A stretch of 64,000 bases of DNA from Gilliamella sp. Pra-s52 (GCF_009795805.1 NZ_WTEY01000009.1:1-64000), one strand, 5' to 3'. Shown: positions 38,754 to 48,652, counted from the stretch's first letter. Notes: a model not told the origin generated them from the letters alone. Numbers and translations: made by a program.

Positions 38754-38786
38754 CGTTAATTGGGAAATTTATTCCCCCCATTAACG
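38754..38786. other. Inverted repeat between coaE and lexA
   Basis: CGTTAATTGGG and CCCCCATTAACG form an imperfect stem across a 9-base loop. It lies in the shared upstream region of two divergent genes, so it is not an obvious terminator. Role unknown. Confidence 0.4.
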
Positions 38787-38888
38787 CGGTAAAATCATTT
38801 ACTAAAATAGTACATAAAGCTAAGAATTAGGAAAATTAATCGCCCATTGTCAAATAAATAAAATAAAACAGTTGTTTTATATCATTGG

Positions 38889-38904
38889 CTGTATATAATT
38901 ACAT
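38889..38904 (+). promoter_or_regulatory. LexA box 1
   Basis: CTGTATATAATTACAT matches the SOS consensus CTGT-N8-ACAG except in the last base. It is 30 bases upstream of lexA and implies autoregulation. Confidence 0.75.
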
Positions 38905-38908
38905 ATAT

Positions 38909-38924
38909 ATGTATATAAAAACAG
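38909..38924 (+). promoter_or_regulatory. LexA box 2
   Basis: ATGTATATAAAAACAG matches CTGT-N8-ACAG except in the first base. It follows box 1 by 4 bases and ends 9 bases before the lexA ATG. A double box upstream of lexA is also the E. coli arrangement. Confidence 0.75.
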
Positions 38925-38933
38925 GAATATGTT

Positions 38934-39560
38934 ATGAGACCATTAACCGAACGCCAACAACAGATTTATGACCTAATTAAAGACAACATCCAAACTACTG
39001 GCATGCCTCCTACTCGTGCCGAAATTGCAAAAAAATTAGGATTTCGATCAGCCAACGCCGCTGAAGAACACCTTAAAGCACTCGCCAAAAAAGGGGCAAT
39101 CGAAATGATCGCAGGATCATCACGCGGAATTCGTCTTTTGCTTGAAAACCCAGTTGAACAAAATGAACTTGAGGGTTTACCATTAATTGGGCAAGTAGCG
39201 GCAGGATCACCGATCTTAGCGCAAGAGCATATTGAAAGCCATTACCAAGTTGATCCGTCTCTATTTAAACCTCATGCCGACTTTTTACTAAGAGTGCATG
39301 GCATGTCCATGAAAGATATCGGTATATTAGATGGTGACCTGTTAGCTGTACATAAAACCCAAGATGTTAAAAATGGTCAAATTGTTGTTGCTCGCATTGA
39401 TGACGAAGTTACCGTAAAACGCCTATCACGCAAAGGCAAACATGTCCACTTACTTGCCGAAAATAGTGAATTTTCACCTATAGAAATCGACTTAGAACAA
39501 CAAAATTTTGCCATTGAAGGGCTTGCTGTTGGCATTATTCGTAACGGTTCATGGATGTAA
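38934..39560 (+). CDS. lexA: SOS repressor LexA
   Basis: This 208-residue repressor of the SOS regulon has an N-terminal winged helix ([21 protein letters not shown]). Self-cleavage occurs at A90-G91 (VAAGSP). The serine-lysine dyad is S125 (HGMSMKD) and K162 ([11 protein letters not shown]). All catalytic parts are intact. Two LexA boxes lie directly upstream. The next gene starts 62 bases downstream without an intervening hairpin. Confidence 0.97.
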   Translation: MRPLTERQQQIYDLIKDNIQTTGMPPTRAEIAKKLGFRSANAAEEHLKALAKKGAIEMIAGSSRGIRLLLENPVEQNELEGLPLIGQVAAGSPILAQEHIESHYQVDPSLFKPHADFLLRVHGMSMKDIGILDGDLLAVHKTQDVKNGQIVVARIDDEVTVKRLSRKGKHVHLLAENSEFSPIEIDLEQQNFAIEGLAVGIIRNGSWM

Positions 39561-39622
39561 GTATATAGATGTATGAGCAAAGATGGTATAGAATAGTAAA
39601 CACTAAAAAGTAGGAGATTACT

Positions 39623-40003
39623 ATGTGGCTATTTTGGTTATACGAAGGTTTAGCATTTGTTGCAGTCATATTGCTCATTTTTGGCTATTGTCGTTTTAGA
39701 GGAATTGGTTTTTGGTCTTTCATCTGGAAATATTTAAAATGGGTATCGTTAGCAGTCCTTATTGCTTGGTTAGCAGTTGCAATCCTTTGCCGAGTTGACT
39801 TATATAATGCTACCCACTGCTATTTTAGAGGGGAAAGCATGCATGCCAACACCAAATATTCTATCTTCTTAGGTGAATGCCAAGTTGAAACGCCAAGTGG
39901 AAGTTATGTACCTATTGAACGAGCTAGAGCATTACCTGGCTCAAGTAACCATGATAATGACGATGGAAACGAATCCACAAGCGAATTCTATCCTGTAAAT
40001 TAA
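39623..40003 (+). CDS. Unknown membrane protein downstream of lexA
   Basis: This 126-residue protein has two hydrophobic segments (LYEGLAFVAVILLIFGY and WVSLAVLIAWLAVAILC) and a C-terminal hydrophilic part of about 60 residues with three further cysteines or aromatic-rich turns (NATHCYFRGES, FLGECQVETPSGSYVPIE). I do not recognise it. TAGGAG lies before the ATG. It follows lexA by 62 bases and could be SOS-induced by read-through. A possible own -10 (TGGTATAGAAT) lies at about 39580. In E. coli this position holds dinF. Confidence 0.7.
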   Translation: MWLFWLYEGLAFVAVILLIFGYCRFRGIGFWSFIWKYLKWVSLAVLIAWLAVAILCRVDLYNATHCYFRGESMHANTKYSIFLGECQVETPSGSYVPIERARALPGSSNHDNDDGNESTSEFYPVN

Positions 40004-40017
40004 TATATCGGGAATTC

Positions 40018-40054
40018 AAAATCCGACAAGTGCTACTGTAGTTGTCGGATTTTT
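40018..40054 (+). terminator. Terminator after the lexA-membrane protein pair
   Basis: The stem AAAATCCGACAA / TTGTCGGATTTT is perfect over 12 bp, followed by more T. It closes the rightward transcript ahead of the convergent permease gene. Confidence 0.9.
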
Positions 40055-40119
40055 CCATTTTTATCTGAATGAAAAATAGAATTGTAAACAAATAAAAAAT
40101 CAGCACATAACTTAATTTA

Positions 40120-40839
40120 TTAATTATTTTGCGCATTAGTCCGTTGAAAAGCCAAACAAGACTGTTCTAACTTTTTAAACCCCCAAATTAGCATAAAGCT
40201 TACACAAAGATAAATTACTGCGGCAATACCAAAAGCATAAAAAGGTTGATAGGTTTCGGCATAGATATCTCGTGCAATCTTCATCACATCTTGTACTGTA
40301 ACCGTAAAAGCTAGCGCCGTCGAATGCAACATAAATATCACCTCGTTACTATAAGCAGGCAATGCAATACGAAACGCTCTTGGCAAAATAATATAGCGAT
40401 AAAGTTGAAAACGGTTAAAGCCAAGTGCAGTTGCGGCTTGAATTTCACCATGTGAAACATGTCTAATAGCACCAGCAAAAACCTCGGTCGTGTAGGCACA
40501 AGTATTTAAGGTAAAGGCAAGCACAGTGCAATTTAAGCCACTTTGAAAAAAATCGCCCAACCAAGCATTATTTTTAACCACACTTAAAGTATAAATACCT
40601 GTGTAAATAATCAATAACTGCACATATAACGGTGTACCACGAAAAATATAGGTAAACAACCAAATAGGTAATTTAATTAGTTTATTTGGCGAATTTCGTC
40701 CTACTGCTAACCCTAGCGACAAAGTGCCACCAATTAAAACGGATAAAATCAAAATCCACAGCGTCATGGCAAGGCCGGTGATGTTATAGCCATCAGTCCA
40801 TAATAATGCTTGCCAATATTGTTGAATAATTTCTAACAT
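40120..40839 (-). CDS. Polar amino acid ABC transporter permease (HisM-like)
   Basis: This 239-residue inner-membrane permease of the HisMQ family has about five helices. The EAA loop reads GEIQAATALGFNRFQLYRYI. YIFRGTPLYVQLLIIY is typical of HisM/ArgM. It is last in a three-gene operon after a binding protein and a HisQ-like permease. No ATPase gene accompanies them. Confidence 0.9.
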   Translation of the reverse strand: MLEIIQQYWQALLWTDGYNITGLAMTLWILILSVLIGGTLSLGLAVGRNSPNKLIKLPIWLFTYIFRGTPLYVQLLIIYTGIYTLSVVKNNAWLGDFFQSGLNCTVLAFTLNTCAYTTEVFAGAIRHVSHGEIQAATALGFNRFQLYRYIILPRAFRIALPAYSNEVIFMLHSTALAFTVTVQDVMKIARDIYAETYQPFYAFGIAAVIYLCVSFMLIWGFKKLEQSCLAFQRTNAQNN

Positions 40840-40845
40840 GAGTTT

Positions 40846-41529
40846 TTATAACTTACTTTTAATGGTACCAATGGAATAACGCCGCTCCAGCCACCATAAA
40901 ACGATATTCGATATTGAGGTAAAAAACAGATAAAATGCGCCAGCGATCAAAGCAAATAACAAGGGTTGATACAAAGCTTCGCCTGCATTTTTAGTTGCTT
41001 TGACTAAGTCTGATAACCCCAGCAACGATACCAACGCCGTCGCTTTTAATACTACTAGCCAATTATTCGCAATACCTGGCAACGCAAAACGCATCATTAA
41101 AGGAAACATTACATACCGAAACACTTGGACTTTGCTAAGTCCTAGAGCTGTTGCTGCTGCCAATGTATTTTTAGATACTGCAATATAGGCTCCCCGAAAG
41201 GTTTCGGTAAAATAAGCCCCATAAATAAAACCTAACGTAATAATGCCGGCTATTAGTGGATCGATTTCAATAAAAGGCATATTAAAATAATCTGTTATAT
41301 TATTGATTAAAAACTGCAAACCAAAGAAGATCAACATCATCAACACTAAATCAGGCACGCCACGAATTAGCGACGTATAAGCCTGACAAAGTACATTACA
41401 TATTTTGGAATCAGCCAACTTTCCTAATGCACAAACAATACCAAGAATTATGGCGAACAACAAAGAAGCCAGTGCTAAAACAATGGTTAGCCATGCGCCT
41501 TGAAAAATTAACGAAATATAGCCCTGCAT
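40846..41529 (-). CDS. Polar amino acid ABC transporter permease (HisQ-like)
   Basis: This 227-residue permease has the EAA loop NTLAAATALGLSKVQVFRYV and the start region FQGAWLTIVLALASLLFAII. It pairs with the HisM-like protein, whose gene starts 7 bases downstream. It lies 4 bases after the binding-protein gene. The substrate is probably a basic amino acid, judged by the binding protein. Confidence 0.9.
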   Translation of the reverse strand: MQGYISLIFQGAWLTIVLALASLLFAIILGIVCALGKLADSKICNVLCQAYTSLIRGVPDLVLMMLIFFGLQFLINNITDYFNMPFIEIDPLIAGIITLGFIYGAYFTETFRGAYIAVSKNTLAAATALGLSKVQVFRYVMFPLMMRFALPGIANNWLVVLKATALVSLLGLSDLVKATKNAGEALYQPLLFALIAGAFYLFFTSISNIVLWWLERRYSIGTIKSKL

Positions 41530-41532
41530 GGT

Positions 41533-42321
41533 TTATTTTTTATTACCATATACATTAAAGTCGAAATATTTATCATTTATTTTTTGATAAGTACCATCGG
41601 CTAAAATAGCTTTTAACGCTTGATTAAATGCTTCACGTAGCTCGTTGTCATTTTTACGAAAACCAATGCCTACCCCAACATCAAAATAATTTGCATCAGT
41701 CAATGCATCACCCGCAAAAGTAAAACCTTTACCTTGTGGTTGTTTGAGAAAGGCATAACTACCTGTTACTTCATCTTGTAGTGCGGCATCTAAACGACCA
41801 GCCACTAAATCAGAAAATACTTGTAATTGATTTTGATAAGGCACAATTATCACCCCATTAGGGCGCCACATTTCGTTAGCAAAATGTTCCTGCGATGTTC
41901 CTTGCTCAACCCCAACACGTTTACCTTTTAACGATTCGGCATTAGGTATTAAATTAGATCCTTCTTTAACAATCAAACGCGAATAAGTCATAAAAATCTC
42001 GTCCGAGAATGCAATCTGCTTTTTACGCTTTTCAGTCATCATAAGCGATGAGGAAATGATATCAATTTTTCTTGATAGTAACGAAGGAATCAGCGCATCA
42101 AAATCGGTCGATTGAAAGGTGCATTTTATGTTAGCCTTTTCACATAAAGCTTTTGTAATTTCAATATTAAAACCTGTAATATTGCCACTAGCGTCAATAA
42201 AATCGAAAGGTGCATAAGACGTATCTGAACCAACTTTGATCGACTCAGGTAATGTGGCATAACTTGCTATGGATAAGCTTACCCCCCCCAAAATAGCTAA
42301 TGCTTTTAACCAATTCTTCAT
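41533..42321 (-). CDS. Periplasmic basic amino acid-binding protein (ArgT/HisJ-like)
   Basis: This 262-residue family-3 solute-binding protein has a signal peptide (LKALAILGGVSLSIASYA). Conserved are VGSDTSYAPFDFIDASGNIT, DFDALIPSLLSRKIDIISSS and GKRVGVEQGTSQEHFANEMW. It resembles lysine/arginine/ornithine or histidine binders. GGGGGGAAG lies upstream of the ATG. It heads an operon with HisQ- and HisM-like permeases. A hisP-like ATPase is not in the window apart from artP at 4974. Confidence 0.9.
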   Translation of the reverse strand: MKNWLKALAILGGVSLSIASYATLPESIKVGSDTSYAPFDFIDASGNITGFNIEITKALCEKANIKCTFQSTDFDALIPSLLSRKIDIISSSLMMTEKRKKQIAFSDEIFMTYSRLIVKEGSNLIPNAESLKGKRVGVEQGTSQEHFANEMWRPNGVIIVPYQNQLQVFSDLVAGRLDAALQDEVTGSYAFLKQPQGKGFTFAGDALTDANYFDVGVGIGFRKNDNELREAFNQALKAILADGTYQKINDKYFDFNVYGNKK

Positions 42322-42659
42322 AATTTATCTTCCCCCCATTTTTAACCAAAGGCATAATATAGCGCGTTATGCTATATTTTTATAATAAAAAAAAGTTATT
42401 ATTGCTGTCCCCAAAATTAGAATTACTTAACAACAAATCCTCCCAAATAATATTTGCTTAATAACTAAAAAGACGATTTTTAACCACAAAAAACTTAAAT
42501 AAAATCAATACCTTTCCTGACGGTTTTTTGTGCCATTTTTTACTTTTATTTTTTAATTATCTAAAACAGTGTTGAAAATGCGATAATTGCCACATGTTTA
42601 CAAATGTGTGTAGCTAAAAAATTCAATCAAAAGATCTAAATATAAAACACCCCTTCAAT
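42322..42659. other. Intergenic region between the amino acid transporter and yffB
   Basis: About 340 AT-rich bases between divergent genes. It has no open frame I can support. It contains a 33-base stretch (42489-42521) repeated exactly at 52655-52687. Confidence 0.6.
42489..42521. repeat. Dispersed 33-base intergenic repeat, copy 1
   Basis: The stretch beginning AAAAACTTAAATAAAATC and ending CCTTTCCTGAC is identical to 52655-52687. It lies upstream of yffB. Its nature is unknown. Confidence 0.8.
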
Positions 42660-42719
42660 TTGCTGCCTTATACTGATAGCTGTTATAATTTGTTAAACTT
42701 TCAAATTGAGATCACCTTT

Positions 42720-43076
42720 ATGTATACTGTCTATGGCATTAAAAACTGCAACACAATGAAAAAAGCCTTTACTTGGCTTGATGAACATCATATCAATTAT
42801 CAATTCCATAATTATAAAACTGATGGACTATCAGAAGCGCTTTTAGACACATTTTTACAATTGGTGGACTGGCAAAATTTGCTTAATACACGCGGGACAA
42901 CTTGGCGCAAGTTAGAGGAAACTGTCCGAGCCCAGATAAATAACGAACAAGCGGCTAAAAAAATTATGCTAGCCAATCCATCTATATTAAAACGCCCTTT
43001 ACTGATTGATGGAAAGCGGGCTTTATTGGGATTTTCAGATCAGCTTTATTCACAATTTACATCGCAATCTAAATAA
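42720..43076 (+). CDS. yffB: ArsC/Spx-family protein YffB
   Basis: This 118-residue thioredoxin-fold protein has the sequence [20 protein letters not shown], with a single N-terminal cysteine, and [20 protein letters not shown]. coli YffB is of unknown function, with glutathione-dependent reductase activity suggested. The ATG at 42720 matches the family start; the upstream in-frame ATG at 42660 adds 20 unrelated residues. It precedes dapE by 13 bases, the conserved pair. Confidence 0.93.
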   Translation: MYTVYGIKNCNTMKKAFTWLDEHHINYQFHNYKTDGLSEALLDTFLQLVDWQNLLNTRGTTWRKLEETVRAQINNEQAAKKIMLANPSILKRPLLIDGKRALLGFSDQLYSQFTSQSK

Positions 43077-43089
43077 AATCGAGACCATT

Positions 43090-44229
43090 ATGACTGAACC
43101 TGTTATTGCATTAACCAAAGCACTCATTGCAGAAAAATCAATAAGCCCTGACGATAAAAACTGCCAAAAACTGATTATTGACCGACTAAAACCGCTTGGC
43201 TTCATCATTGAAGAAGTCAATATAGGGCAAACAAAAAACTTATGGGCCTATCATGGTGATGCTACTAGCAAAACCTTAATGTTTGCCGGTCATACCGACG
43301 TTGTACCTGCTGGCGATGAAAGTAAATGGCTTTATCCACCATTTACACCGACTATTGACCAGCACGGTGTGCTTTATGGGCGTGGCGCATCAGATATGAA
43401 AAGCGGTGTTGCAGCCATGGTTTGTGCGGCGGAAGATTTTGTTAAACGCAATCCAAATCACTCTGGACGTGTAGCTTTTTTGATCACTTCAGATGAAGAA
43501 GCTGATGCAACTGACGGCACCGTCAAAGTGGTTGATTTACTTATGGAACGCCAAGAACGTGTTGATTATTGTATTGTCGGTGAGCCATCGAGCAATGCCG
43601 TACTTGGCGATCAAATTAAAAACGGTCGTCGTGGTTCAGTCACAGCTAATCTAATTGTGCATGGCGTTCAAGGTCATGTTGCCTACCCTCACCTTGCCGA
43701 TAATCCTGTCCACCGTTTTGCACCAGCATTAAACGAATTAGTTACCACTGTTTGGGATGAAGGTAATGAGTACTTCCCTAAAACCACAATGCAAATAGCG
43801 AATATTAATGGTGGTACAGGTGCTGAAAACGTTGTACCGGGCGAGCTTCGTGTGCAATTTAATTTTCGGTATAGTAGCGAATTGACAGATGCCATGATTA
43901 AAGCGCGTGTTGAGCAGATTTTACAAAAGCACAATGTAAATTATACCTTAACTTGGCGATTATCAGGTCATCCTTTTTTAACACCACAAGGCGATTTAAC
44001 CAACGCTGCAGCTAGTGCTATCAAAGAGTTGACAGATATTGACACTGAATTATCTACTAGTGGTGGTACATCTGATGGTCGCTTTATTGCCAAAATGGGA
44101 TGCCAAGTAATCGAACTAGGCGTACTTAATAAAACTATTCACAAAGTCAACGAAAACGCCAACTGCCAAGATATTATTACCTTAACTGCAATTTATTACC
44201 GAATTTTGGAAAAATTGTTGCTAGTATAA
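43090..44229 (+). CDS. dapE: Succinyl-diaminopimelate desuccinylase
   Basis: This 379-residue M20 di-zinc enzyme of lysine/meso-DAP synthesis releases succinate from N-succinyl-LL-DAP. Metal motifs are [28 protein letters not shown] and [12 protein letters not shown], then [16 protein letters not shown]. The ATG at 43090 gives the standard start [19 protein letters not shown]. The longer frame from 43006 overlaps yffB. It works in the same pathway as dapA at 49490. Confidence 0.97.
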   Translation: MTEPVIALTKALIAEKSISPDDKNCQKLIIDRLKPLGFIIEEVNIGQTKNLWAYHGDATSKTLMFAGHTDVVPAGDESKWLYPPFTPTIDQHGVLYGRGASDMKSGVAAMVCAAEDFVKRNPNHSGRVAFLITSDEEADATDGTVKVVDLLMERQERVDYCIVGEPSSNAVLGDQIKNGRRGSVTANLIVHGVQGHVAYPHLADNPVHRFAPALNELVTTVWDEGNEYFPKTTMQIANINGGTGAENVVPGELRVQFNFRYSSELTDAMIKARVEQILQKHNVNYTLTWRLSGHPFLTPQGDLTNAAASAIKELTDIDTELSTSGGTSDGRFIAKMGCQVIELGVLNKTIHKVNENANCQDIITLTAIYYRILEKLLLV

Positions 44230-44287
44230 TTGGTTCATGTAGCGATTATAACTTGGTGATTTCGATTTTAATCTAAGAGGAAATACT

Positions 44288-44491
44288 ATGGAATGGCTTA
44301 AAGATTATTGGTGGATAATTTTGATCATTTTAATTGGAATTTTTATTAATACGATTAAGGCATTAAATCGGCTAAGTTATAAAGCGTATCTTGAAAAAAA
44401 GAAAGGGATAAAATCTATCCCTTATAAAGATGACGACGACGATGATTGGCCAACAACAAATCCCACGTCAACGTCGCCTAAAAAAAAGTAA
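44288..44491 (+). CDS. ypfN: YpfN-like small membrane protein
   Basis: This 67-residue protein has one N-terminal membrane helix (WWIILIILIGIFINTIKAL) and an acidic tail with DDDDDDWP. The UPF0370/YpfN family has this exact layout. AAGAGG precedes the ATG. It lies downstream of dapE as in E. coli. Its function is not known. Confidence 0.93.
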   Translation: MEWLKDYWWIILIILIGIFINTIKALNRLSYKAYLEKKKGIKSIPYKDDDDDDWPTTNPTSTSPKKK

Positions 44492-44510
44492 CGCAGTAAA
44501 AATAACAAGC

Positions 44511-45332
44511 CTATTTGCCGCTATTAAATAATGCTTGATGACGGTAGCGATCAACCCACATTGCCGTAGCACCACACACTGCAATAGGCATAATAATTAA
44601 ATTAAGCACGGGTACCATAGTAAAAAAGCCAACTAGAATACCAAAAGTTAAATTATCGGCTTTATGTTGATTAAGCAACTCACGCATACGGTGAAAAGTG
44701 ATTTTATGATTATCAAAGGCGTAATCAGCATATTGAATGTTAATTTGCCAAGCGGTAAATAAAAACCAAACCACAGGCGTCACCGATTGCCCAATAACAG
44801 GAATAAAATAGGTTAACAGTATTGGAATCGCCCATAATAAATAGTTAAACAATTTTTGAAATTCGCGACCAAAAATCCGAGGAAGATCTTTAATGATACT
44901 TATCCACGATGTATCTACTGCTGGCATTCCTGTTAATTGTGCTTCGACTTGTTCGGCCAATAAGCCATTGAACGGCGCAGCAATGATATTTGCTACCGTA
45001 CTAAAAAAATAACAAAATAAAATCACTAGCGTTAAAATCACAATAAAAACGATAATATAACCCAACCACTGCAACCAACTTGGCACATACGACAATCCCC
45101 AATCGACCATACCCGTAATGGTGGTAAAAAACCAATAAAATAGTGCCGACATAATCACAATATTGGCAATTAATGGTAAAAAAACAAATCGCTTGATTCC
45201 TGGGCTAAATGCCAAAGACCACCCTTTAAAAAAATACTCAATACCTGTTGTAGGTTGACGGTTTGGGGTGTGGTTATTAGGTTGGTTTTGCGAATGGCGG
45301 TGCTGTGTTCGGTTTTCTAATTGATTGTGCAT
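44511..45332 (-). CDS. cysZ: CysZ-like sulfate uptake protein
   Basis: This inner-membrane protein of about 273 residues, of the CysZ/EI24 family, takes up sulfate for cysteine synthesis. GIEYFFKGWSLAFSPGIKRFVFLPL is the N-terminal hallmark. FNGLLAEQVEAQL and QYADYAFDNHKITF are conserved. A polar tail of about 28 residues rich in N, Q and H precedes it, which is unusual. A GTG 3 bases upstream (45335) is an alternative start. In E. coli cysZ is next to cysK; here it is between ypfN and tmcA. Confidence 0.9.
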   Translation of the reverse strand: MHNQLENRTQHRHSQNQPNNHTPNRQPTTGIEYFFKGWSLAFSPGIKRFVFLPLIANIVIMSALFYWFFTTITGMVDWGLSYVPSWLQWLGYIIVFIVILTLVILFCYFFSTVANIIAAPFNGLLAEQVEAQLTGMPAVDTSWISIIKDLPRIFGREFQKLFNYLLWAIPILLTYFIPVIGQSVTPVVWFLFTAWQINIQYADYAFDNHKITFHRMRELLNQHKADNLTFGILVGFFTMVPVLNLIIMPIAVCGATAMWVDRYRHQALFNSGK

Positions 45333-45419
45333 CACATCCGATTCCTTTTAAATTAAAACGAATTGAATTAAAACATGACAACTATTGTAAACATACCTCT
45401 TAATAACCTGCAATGACAA

Positions 45420-47450
45420 TTAATTATTTTTACTGTCTATTTTGGCAAAGATTACATTATTGCCTTGCTTTGCTAGCCATGTTCTGACCTCGTTTTTAAG
45501 GGTTTGCATTAATGCTTGTTTACCCGCAAGTTGGTATAAATCAATAATCAAAGTCTGATTATTTTTGCTGTTTAATAGTGCTGACAACACAGGTAAATCG
45601 TTTGCCTGCGTGGGCTGTGATTGTAAGGATGTTTGAATATGGCGATTTAATCGACACAATGCAGCGTAAGTGGCTTCAAATGGGCGGTGATAATAAGCAA
45701 ATCCCGTTAGCTCATCAAAATCATTCGTATCTAAGTTTAGTGATAATAACAACTCACTGTCGTTGTTAATCATTTGATTAAAAGGTAAATTGATGATATC
45801 GTTAAGCCAAAATATGTTACACTGTAACTTACGTTGTAATTTTAGCGTTAAATACTGACCAGATTCTGTGAGTGGCTTTAACACCATAACCGAATAACTA
45901 GCACTGCTGGCTTGTTTATGGCTACTGACATGAACCAAGACAAATCCGCAAGCTGCCCAAAATTGATAATTAGACGGACTATAAGCAAAACTAACCGACA
46001 CAAAATCACAATCATGCACTTTAGCATCATCAACAATAGTCTGCACAAGTTGCTTAGCAATATGTTGCCGTCGATAAGTGCTAATAACCGCAATACGGTT
46101 GATTCTAACCGAACGCAACTTGGCGGCTAATCGTTCGCCAGCATGAGCAACCAGTGACTGTGCCACTAAATTACCTTTAGGACGACGTGTTCCCTGCCAT
46201 ACTTGTTCAATTAAATTATCAGGTAAATTCCCTTCAGTCACAGTCACTGCCGCAGCCACTTTTTTATTACCAACAGTTGCCTGCCAAACTGATAAATTTT
46301 GTGCGTCAAACAGACGCCGTAAATCAATAAGTGTAGTCTGATAATGCGCTATTTTTAGTAAATAAAAGATCGACCTTAACGCATGAATATCATTGCGTTC
46401 AATCTTGGCATATTTGACGGGTAAAGAACTCGCCTTCCTAGGGTTATTTGGCGTCAATAAACCATTGAGTAACAACCGATCGCTAAATTGTTCCAGCTCA
46501 TCACCCGCTTGCCAACGAATGGGAGTATGTAGGTGAAAATATTGACATGCTTTATTTGCCAATAATTTCAACAAAAAACCTTGTCCTGTACCTTCATACC
46601 CTTCAACGGTTGTAGTTAATAATACTCGACTATTATGGGCAATAGCCAATTGTAACAGTTGTTCAAGCATGGAAAGTGGGATCATGGCGGCTTCGTCAAT
46701 AATCAGATAGTCAGCAAATCGATTATGCGACTGTGCAATTAATTCATCAGGTGCAAAAAATGGAATATTGGGTTTGGCAAAAGCAAAAAAGGTTGTCAAA
46801 GCTGATTTATTGGGAGCGGTTACAATACAACGTTGATAATGGCTAAATAACCCCGCTAATGCTGATTTACCACGCCCACGCTTGGCAACTAATACATTAA
46901 TCGGTTTATTGCTATCTAATATCTGTTTTAACGTGCTTTGCTGCTGAGTTAAGTCGCAACTGTCATCATTCACTTGCCCAAAAATCACCGGTAATGTTGC
47001 TATTTTGGGCAAAGTGGCTTGATTAATATATATGCCAAACTCTGCTAATGTTTGGGTTAAATGTGTGACAAAATTAGGAACGGTGATCGCTGTTTGACAT
47101 TCATTCCAGCGCAGGCTGTCATGATCGTGCCAAGTAGTTAGGTTATTAGGCAATAACAAAGCTAACACACTGCCTTTTACTAGCGTACCGACTAACATGG
47201 CAAAAGCATCAAGATTAAATCCGACCGTAGCATCAAAAACCGCATGCTGATACTGCTGCCCCAATAATTGTCTTGTTTGATTAGGTTGGAGTGCGTTAGC
47301 AATCAATGAGCAAGGTAAACAATCGGGCTGATGCGTAACAATAACCCAATCGCCAGCATTTTGCTCAAAGATTGGAATAAGTTGTTCAAATAATTGTGAG
47401 GTTTCGCCCTGTAACACCCATAGTTTTCGAGTGTTGTTGGGATTATGCAT
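45420..47450 (-). CDS. tmcA: tRNA(Met) cytidine acetyltransferase TmcA
   Basis: This 676-residue enzyme acetylates the wobble cytidine of elongator tRNA-Met (ac4C34). An N-terminal domain is followed by an RNA helicase-like module with Walker A AKRGRGKS (residues 189-196) and Walker B DYLIIDEAAMIPLSML. A GNAT acetyltransferase domain (RINRIAVISTYRRQHIAKQL) comes next, then a tRNA-binding tail. The length is close to E. coli (671). It lies 4 bases after the DUF441 gene. Confidence 0.96.
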   Translation of the reverse strand: MHNPNNTRKLWVLQGETSQLFEQLIPIFEQNAGDWVIVTHQPDCLPCSLIANALQPNQTRQLLGQQYQHAVFDATVGFNLDAFAMLVGTLVKGSVLALLLPNNLTTWHDHDSLRWNECQTAITVPNFVTHLTQTLAEFGIYINQATLPKIATLPVIFGQVNDDSCDLTQQQSTLKQILDSNKPINVLVAKRGRGKSALAGLFSHYQRCIVTAPNKSALTTFFAFAKPNIPFFAPDELIAQSHNRFADYLIIDEAAMIPLSMLEQLLQLAIAHNSRVLLTTTVEGYEGTGQGFLLKLLANKACQYFHLHTPIRWQAGDELEQFSDRLLLNGLLTPNNPRKASSLPVKYAKIERNDIHALRSIFYLLKIAHYQTTLIDLRRLFDAQNLSVWQATVGNKKVAAAVTVTEGNLPDNLIEQVWQGTRRPKGNLVAQSLVAHAGERLAAKLRSVRINRIAVISTYRRQHIAKQLVQTIVDDAKVHDCDFVSVSFAYSPSNYQFWAACGFVLVHVSSHKQASSASYSVMVLKPLTESGQYLTLKLQRKLQCNIFWLNDIINLPFNQMINNDSELLLSLNLDTNDFDELTGFAYYHRPFEATYAALCRLNRHIQTSLQSQPTQANDLPVLSALLNSKNNQTLIIDLYQLAGKQALMQTLKNEVRTWLAKQGNNVIFAKIDSKNN

Positions 47451-47453
47451 AGA

Positions 47454-47909
47454 TTAACTTTTTCCAATTAATAACGACAATATCCCTGCAGCAATAAGTG
47501 GTCCTACAGGAACGCCTTTGAAAAAGGCAACGCCAATTAGCGTACCAATAATTAAGCCATTAACAATAGTTGGATGTGCACCAATAAGTGATATGCCACG
47601 CGTGCCTAGCCAAGATACACAAATACCAACCAAAATAGCCAATAGCGATTGCCAAGTGGTAAACGATTTAGCAATATCAGCAATTTTTAACGAACCATCA
47701 GCCAATGGCACCATCATAGCAGCCGTTAAAATAACAATCCCAATGGTTAAGCCATATTGATTTAAAAACGGAAAATAAGTGGCTAGCGGTGTTAGTTTAA
47801 AGAGTAACAACAAAAGTACTGCAAATGTCACTGTGTTATTATTCGTTAAATAACATAGTCCCGCTAAACCCAATAGAACAAAAAAAGAAACATCAAACTG
47901 CGCAAGCAT
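47454..47909 (-). CDS. yeaL: DUF441 membrane protein (YeaL-like)
   Basis: This 151-residue protein has four or five hydrophobic helices. Family features are TWQSLLAILVGICVSWLGTRG and FFKGVPVGPLIAAGILSLLIG. The function is unknown. Its start overlaps the purC stop by one base (TAATG), and tmcA follows 3 bases after its stop, so purC, this gene and tmcA form one unit. Confidence 0.88.
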   Translation of the reverse strand: MLAQFDVSFFVLLGLAGLCYLTNNNTVTFAVLLLLLFKLTPLATYFPFLNQYGLTIGIVILTAAMMVPLADGSLKIADIAKSFTTWQSLLAILVGICVSWLGTRGISLIGAHPTIVNGLIIGTLIGVAFFKGVPVGPLIAAGILSLLIGKS

Positions 47910-48619
47910 TACAAAGGCACACCAATCCGTTTTGCCACTTCTTCATAAGCTTCAATTACACCACCTAAACCTTGACGGAATCGGTCTTTGTCCATTTTTT
48001 TCAGTGTAGCGCTTTCCCACAAACGGCAACCATCGGGTGAAAACTCATCACCTAACGTAATTTCGCCTTTAAACAAACCAAACTCGAGTTTATAGTCAAC
48101 CAATATTAGCCCTGCTTTCTCAAATAGTTCAGTCAAAATAGTGTTAATTTTAAAGCTAAGTTCTTTCATTTTAGCTAATTGATCATCACTAGCCCAACCA
48201 AAAGCTTTACAGTGCGACTCGTTAACCATAGGATCGTGCAATGCATCGTTTTTTAGAAATAATTCAAAGGTAGGAGGATTTAAAATTTCGCCTTCTTCAA
48301 CGCCTAAACGCTTAACTAAAGATCCCGCAGCACGATTGCGTACCACGCATTCAACTGGTACCATTTGTAGTTTTTTAACAAGTACTTCATTGTCTGATAA
48401 TAAGGATTCAACTTGAGTTGGAATGCCCGCTTCACGCAATTTGGTCATAATAAAATAGTTAAATTTATTATTAACCATGCCCTTACGATCTAACTGCTCA
48501 ATGCGTAAACCATCAAATGCCGATGTATCATTGCGAAACTCAAGGATTAATAAATCGGGGTTTTCAGTCGTGTATACCGTTTTAGCTTTACCACGATAAA
48601 GCTCAGCCAACTTTTTCAT
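47909..48619 (-). CDS. purC: Phosphoribosylaminoimidazole-succinocarboxamide synthase
   Basis: This 236-residue SAICAR synthase of purine synthesis joins CAIR with aspartate using ATP. It starts [20 protein letters not shown], with [26 protein letters not shown] and [22 protein letters not shown]. The length equals E. coli (237). It is separated from bamC upstream by a hairpin at 48653-48675. Confidence 0.97.
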   Translation of the reverse strand: MKKLAELYRGKAKTVYTTENPDLLILEFRNDTSAFDGLRIEQLDRKGMVNNKFNYFIMTKLREAGIPTQVESLLSDNEVLVKKLQMVPVECVVRNRAAGSLVKRLGVEEGEILNPPTFELFLKNDALHDPMVNESHCKAFGWASDDQLAKMKELSFKINTILTELFEKAGLILVDYKLEFGLFKGEITLGDEFSPDGCRLWESATLKKMDKDRFRQGLGGVIEAYEEVAKRIGVPL

Positions 48620-48652
48620 GTTTATAACCTTATATCAATTACCAATAAATAA

